A stretch of DNA of 60,960 nucleotides from Salinimicrobium catena (GTDB lineage: Bacteria > Bacteroidota > Bacteroidia > Flavobacteriales > Flavobacteriaceae): positions 1 to 60,960 of the forward strand of contig NZ_FNGG01000010.1 in assembly GCF_900102915.1 (NCBI RefSeq), given 5' to 3'. Shown in pieces: positions 58,119 to 60,960 of the stretch. The notes beneath the pieces are model-generated. The model did no database searches, was not told the origin of the DNA, and saw only the letters and a program-made list of their open reading frames with translations. Both the position numbers and the translations under genes were made by a program. Numbering within the stretch: position 1 is the first letter of the stretch; every line of letters begins with the position of its first letter.

Positions 58119-58739
58119 ATGAAAGACCTGCTCCTCATCATCTGCAGTGAGCGAAGATCCCTTTTCAAAGGAACCATGATTTGTTTCCTGATGATCTTTC
58201 CGTTCACCTTTCTTCCCCCCATCCTGAGAAAGGGTTTCAGCCTTACCACCATCCTGGAAAGGTTCAATGAGTCCACTCTCTATGCCCTGGGTTTCGCGCT
58301 GCTCATCGTCATTGCCGCGGTCATCCACAACTACAATTCGCTGGTGGAGAAGAAATGGATTTATGAAAAGTCGGCCTTTAAGTGCCTGGATTTTTACGGA
58401 AGGCTTAACGGCATGGGCAGCATCAACCGCGAGCTGGAAACTTTCCTGCTCGGCGAGATAGACGGCTACTTCTTCCGCCTGGGGATACAGGATCCCGAAA
58501 GTGAAAAGCCTCACCTGGAGATCATCCCGTTTATCGATCGCAATGACAAAAAAGCTGAAGTTCGGACCTTAAAAAAGGAACATGATTTCCGGCAGGGCTT
58601 TTTCTTCGGAAAATTCATCCCGCTGAAAAAATTGGACCTTGAGGATCCCGACTGCCTTAGGATCCTGCTGGAAGAATACTCGGGCATTTTTAAGAAACTA
58701 GGTTTTGAGCCCCTGGATTTCGAATTAGAGGAAGAGTAA
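58119..58739 (+). CDS. Hypothetical two-helix membrane protein
   Basis: A 206-aa protein. Helices lie near residues 18-36 (TMICFLMIFPFTFLPPI) and 53-69 (YALGFALLIVIAAVIHN), followed by a cytoplasmic or periplasmic domain with charged helices (EKKWIYEKSAFKCLDFYGRL) and an acidic end. I do not recognise a family. Confidence 0.6.
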   Translation: MKDLLLIICSERRSLFKGTMICFLMIFPFTFLPPILRKGFSLTTILERFNESTLYALGFALLIVIAAVIHNYNSLVEKKWIYEKSAFKCLDFYGRLNGMGSINRELETFLLGEIDGYFFRLGIQDPESEKPHLEIIPFIDRNDKKAEVRTLKKEHDFRQGFFFGKFIPLKKLDLEDPDCLRILLEEYSGIFKKLGFEPLDFELEEE

Positions 58740-58816
58740 ATAACCCGTCGGAATCTGTCAAAATTAATTTTCACTTTCAGCAGATCCTTCCTATCTTATT
58801 AGGAAAATAACATCCT

Positions 58817-59761
58817 ATGAAAATCAAACAACTTGGCAGCACCCAGCTTCATATCCCACCAGTAGTATTCGGCGGCAACGTCTTTGGATGGACCCTTGAT
58901 GAAAAGGAGTCCTTCAGAATGTTGGATGAAGTCATTGATAAAGGCTTCACCGCAATAGATACGGCAGATTCCTATTCTCACTGGGCACCGGGGAACAAAG
59001 GCGGCGAATCTGAGACCATCCTCGGGAAATGGCTGAAAGAGCGCGGCAACCGCGACAAGATCGTGCTGGCGACGAAGGTGGGTTCCAATCCTGGCAAGGA
59101 AGGCAGAGACGTTTCCAAAAATTACATTTTAAAGGCCGCCGAGGATTCCCTCCGCCGCCTGCAGACAGATCATATCGACCTCTACTTCACCCACTGGGAT
59201 AATGAAGCCACTCCGGTAGAAGAAACCCTGGAAGCTTATGATCAGCTCATCAAAGAAGGGAAAGTCCGCTATATAGGTGCCTCCAACCTCTCTCCGGAAC
59301 GCATCCGCGAATCGATGGCCGCTTCTGAAGAGAACGGACTTGCCAGGTACAAAGTCCTGCAACCGGAATACAGCCTTATGGAACGCAAAAAATTCGAAGA
59401 CGGCTACTGGGAACTGGCTAAGGAATATGACCTGGGCGTGATCTCTTACTTCTCCCTCGCCAGCGGCTTCCTCACCGGAAAATACCGAAAGGCCGAGGAC
59501 ATCGAGGGCAGCAGAAAACAGATCGTGGAAAAATATTTTTCCGATAAAGGATTAAACATCCTGCACACCCTGGATAAGATCGCCGAAAGACATGGAGTAA
59601 GCGACACGGCCGTGGCCCTGAAATGGATCATGCTGCGCCCGGGAATTTCCGCCCCCATCGTCAGCGCTACAAAGAGCAGTCACTTAAAGGCTTTTGAAGA
59701 AGCGGTGGAATTGAAGCTTTCAGGTGAGGAAATGGAACGGTTGAACGAGGTAAGCCGATAA
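58817..59761 (+). CDS. Aldo/keto reductase (AKR, second subgroup)
   Basis: A 314-aa TIM-barrel reductase. It shows IPPVVFGGNVFGWTLDEKE, AIDTADSYSHW (catalytic Asp/Tyr), KIVLATKVGSNPGKEGRDVSK (Lys), LYFTHWDNEATPV (His), YIGASNLSPERI and SAPIVSATKSSHLKAF. The spacing fits the YajO/Gcy-type subgroup, distinct from the AKR at 42002. The substrate is unknown. The next gene is 17 nt away. Confidence 0.9.
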   Translation: MKIKQLGSTQLHIPPVVFGGNVFGWTLDEKESFRMLDEVIDKGFTAIDTADSYSHWAPGNKGGESETILGKWLKERGNRDKIVLATKVGSNPGKEGRDVSKNYILKAAEDSLRRLQTDHIDLYFTHWDNEATPVEETLEAYDQLIKEGKVRYIGASNLSPERIRESMAASEENGLARYKVLQPEYSLMERKKFEDGYWELAKEYDLGVISYFSLASGFLTGKYRKAEDIEGSRKQIVEKYFSDKGLNILHTLDKIAERHGVSDTAVALKWIMLRPGISAPIVSATKSSHLKAFEEAVELKLSGEEMERLNEVSR

Positions 59762-59778
59762 AAATTTTTACGGGTGGT

Positions 59779-60384
59779 ATGACTGAAAAGGAAAAAATGC
59801 TCGCAGGTAAACTATACCTCGCTGAAGATGAAGAACTGAAAAAAAACAACAGAAAAGCGAAAACACTTACCCATCTTTTCAACCAAACGACTGAAGACGA
59901 ACTCGCCTACAGAACCGAACTTTTAAAAGAGCTTTTTAAAACTACCGGTAAAAACCTGTACATAGAACCGCCTTTTCGTTGTGATTACGGCTGCCATATT
60001 TCCATAGGCGAGAACTTTTACGCAAATTATGACTGTATCATCATAGACGTTTGCAAAGTAAGCATTGGGAATAATGTCTTTTTTGGGCCCCGGGTGGGGC
60101 TTTACACCGCGGCACATCCAATTGACGCCGCCGTTAGAAATACCTTATTAGAATTTGGAAAGCCAATAGTGATCGGGAACAATGTTTGGATAGGCGGCAA
60201 TGCGGTCATTAACCCGGGAGTGACCATAGGTGATAAGACCATCATCGGTTCGGGATCTGTGGTGACAAAAGATATTCCCGAAGGCGTGATCGCCGCCGGA
60301 AATCCATGTAAGGTAGTGCGTGAGATCACTGAAACCGATAAACTGTTCTGGGAAGAAAAGCAGAGGGAATATCATCAAAAGTGA
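59779..60384 (+). CDS. Sugar O-acetyltransferase (maltose/galactoside acetyltransferase type)
   Basis: A 201-aa left-handed beta-helix protein. The N-terminal maltose-acetyltransferase helix is TEKEKMLAGKLYLAEDEELKKNNRKAK. Hexapeptide repeats follow (PPFRCDYGCHISIGENFYANYDCIIIDVCKVSIGNNVFFGPRVGLYTAAHPIDA, with His near the active site), then IGNNVWIGGNAVINPGVTIGDKTIIGSGSVVTKDIPEGVIAAGNPCKVVREI. It acetylates sugars from acetyl-CoA. It is probably cotranscribed with the AKR gene. Confidence 0.92.
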   Translation: MTEKEKMLAGKLYLAEDEELKKNNRKAKTLTHLFNQTTEDELAYRTELLKELFKTTGKNLYIEPPFRCDYGCHISIGENFYANYDCIIIDVCKVSIGNNVFFGPRVGLYTAAHPIDAAVRNTLLEFGKPIVIGNNVWIGGNAVINPGVTIGDKTIIGSGSVVTKDIPEGVIAAGNPCKVVREITETDKLFWEEKQREYHQK

Positions 60385-60411
60385 ATCCCTGTGGACGGTA
60401 CTACTGTAATA

Positions 60412-60600
60412 CGATGTCACCCCGAGCGCCTGCCTACCGCAGGCAGGGAGTCGAGGGGCCTCTTGAGAGCAGGGTCATTATTAATCCAGGAGCTTTCGTC
60501 TTCGCAAGCACTTCGACCTTTCCTCCCGTTAGTCGGGCTCAGTGCGACAATCGTGATAAATCAACAGGAAGATGCTGAAATAAATTCAGCATGACGATTT
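60412..60600. repeat. Mosaic intergenic repeat with nested palindromes
   Basis: It begins with a GTCACCCCGAGCG core containing the palindrome CCTGCCTACCGCAGGCAGG (about 60430-60448), then GAGTCGAGGGGCC. Farther on, about 60508-60548, there is the same kind of unit in inverse (CACTTCGACC ... CCTCCCGTTAGTCGGG ... GCTCAGTGCGAC). It ends in an AT-rich hairpin GCTGAAATAAATTCAGC with CAGCATGAC. Together the arms resemble the dispersed GTCA...GTCGAAG repeats of flavobacterial genomes. No gene is present. Confidence 0.65.
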
Positions 60601-60653
60601 AAACATATGACTAAGACTGAAATAGGTTGCCCTTTTTCTCAAACTTTTCAACT

Positions 60654-60960
60654 ATGAAAAATGGCACAGTAAGAAGAACTTTTAGTCAAGAAGTAAAATT
60701 AGATTTAGTAAGGAAGATTGAACAAGGAGATCTTCGAGTACTCGATGTAGTTGGGACTTACGGAGTAAGTAAAACAGCGGTTTACAAGTGGCTCAGAAAA
60801 TATTCCGATCTTTATAAAAAAGAAACGCGAGTCGTAGTGGAGCACAAGAGTATAAGTAAGAAAAACCGGGAACTTCAAGACCATATTAAGAAGCTTGAAC
60901 AAGCCCTCGGCCAAAAACAGATGCGGATTGATTACCTGGAAAAGATAGTAGAGTTTGCTT
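60654..60960 (+). CDS. IS3-family transposase OrfA (partial)
   Basis: The first 102 residues before the window ends. The HTH_Tnp_1-like region is TFSQEVKLDLVRKIEQGDLR and VLDVVGTYGVSKTAVYKWLRKY. A coiled coil follows: LQDHIKKLEQALGQKQMRIDYLEKIVEFA, the leucine-zipper-like end of OrfA. It runs off the edge, so the rest of the element (OrfB, ends) cannot be judged. Confidence 0.85.
   Translation, partial: MKNGTVRRTFSQEVKLDLVRKIEQGDLRVLDVVGTYGVSKTAVYKWLRKYSDLYKKETRVVVEHKSISKKNRELQDHIKKLEQALGQKQMRIDYLEKIVEFA

Overview
The window looks like chromosomal DNA of a marine-type Flavobacteriaceae (Gramella/Salegentibacter/Zunongwangia-like Bacteroidota). The evidence is the gene set (DUF349, DUF4290, DUF5606, an OstA-like protein, tandem DUF368, a CCA-adding enzyme next to a Sua5-type gene, COX15), flavobacterial promoters of the TTG-N17..21-TAnnTTTG type, the lack of Shine-Dalgarno sequences, and frequent TTG/GTG starts. 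The genus is an inference; no rRNA is present.

Layout. (1) 1-1207: an IS110/IS1111-family element cut by the window edge. (2) About 1211-4830: an AT-rich, same-strand array of small genes (Fic, RibD/DHFR-like, a RelE/HigB-type toxin with an internal stop plus its HigA antitoxin, GNAT). The genes are separated by imperfect inverted repeats built like integron attC sites, and no integrase gene is visible. In the three central cassettes the first bases are the reverse complement of bases near the cassette's own end, as expected for integron cassettes. (3) 4837-18316: core genes, including an OstA-like protein, an aminotransferase, a TPR protein, two DUF368 undecaprenyl-phosphate translocases, aroE and DUF349 on the + strand, then mazG, DUF5606, def and ruvX on the - strand. 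A 431-bp element with 29-bp terminal inverted repeats and a frameshifted four-helix-bundle (rRNA intervening-sequence protein) gene separates def from ruvX. (4) 18402-26778: dapD, then surface-glycan genes (GT9, LicC-like nucleotidyltransferase, CDP-glycerol glycerophosphotransferase-like protein, Kdo-kinase-like protein, methyltransferase, GT4, GT2, GT4). (5) 26768-37110: a Sua5-type gene, a second inverted-repeat-flanked element carrying a GxxExxY gene, the CCA-adding enzyme, COX15, a nucleoid-associated protein, an unknown protein with kinase-like motifs, an ABC transporter and uvrB. (6) 37210-43833: secreted and outer-membrane proteins with near-identical terminator stems, aroQ, xerD, an aldo/keto reductase, a lipoprotein and hpf. 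(7) 43907-52432: murA, DUF4290, DUF493, an ATPase, recQ, fmt, HU, an AlgH/YqgE protein, a class IV aminotransferase, a START-like protein and tRNA-Met. (8) 52433-60960: a broken second copy of the tRNA 3' end interrupted by a palindrome, small envelope proteins, a lone AT-rich Sll1717-type P-loop ATPase (possible defence gene), an aldo/keto reductase, a sugar acetyltransferase, a mosaic repeat and the start of an IS3-type transposase.

The most interesting structures are the integrase-less cassette array, with an IS110 element apparently placed at one of its recombination sites, and the two single-gene elements flanked by inverted repeats. Those two carry unrelated protein families yet share the layout of 23S rRNA intervening sequences, and both sit between protein-coding genes. 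All functional statements come from reading motifs and families; no database search or folding program was run.
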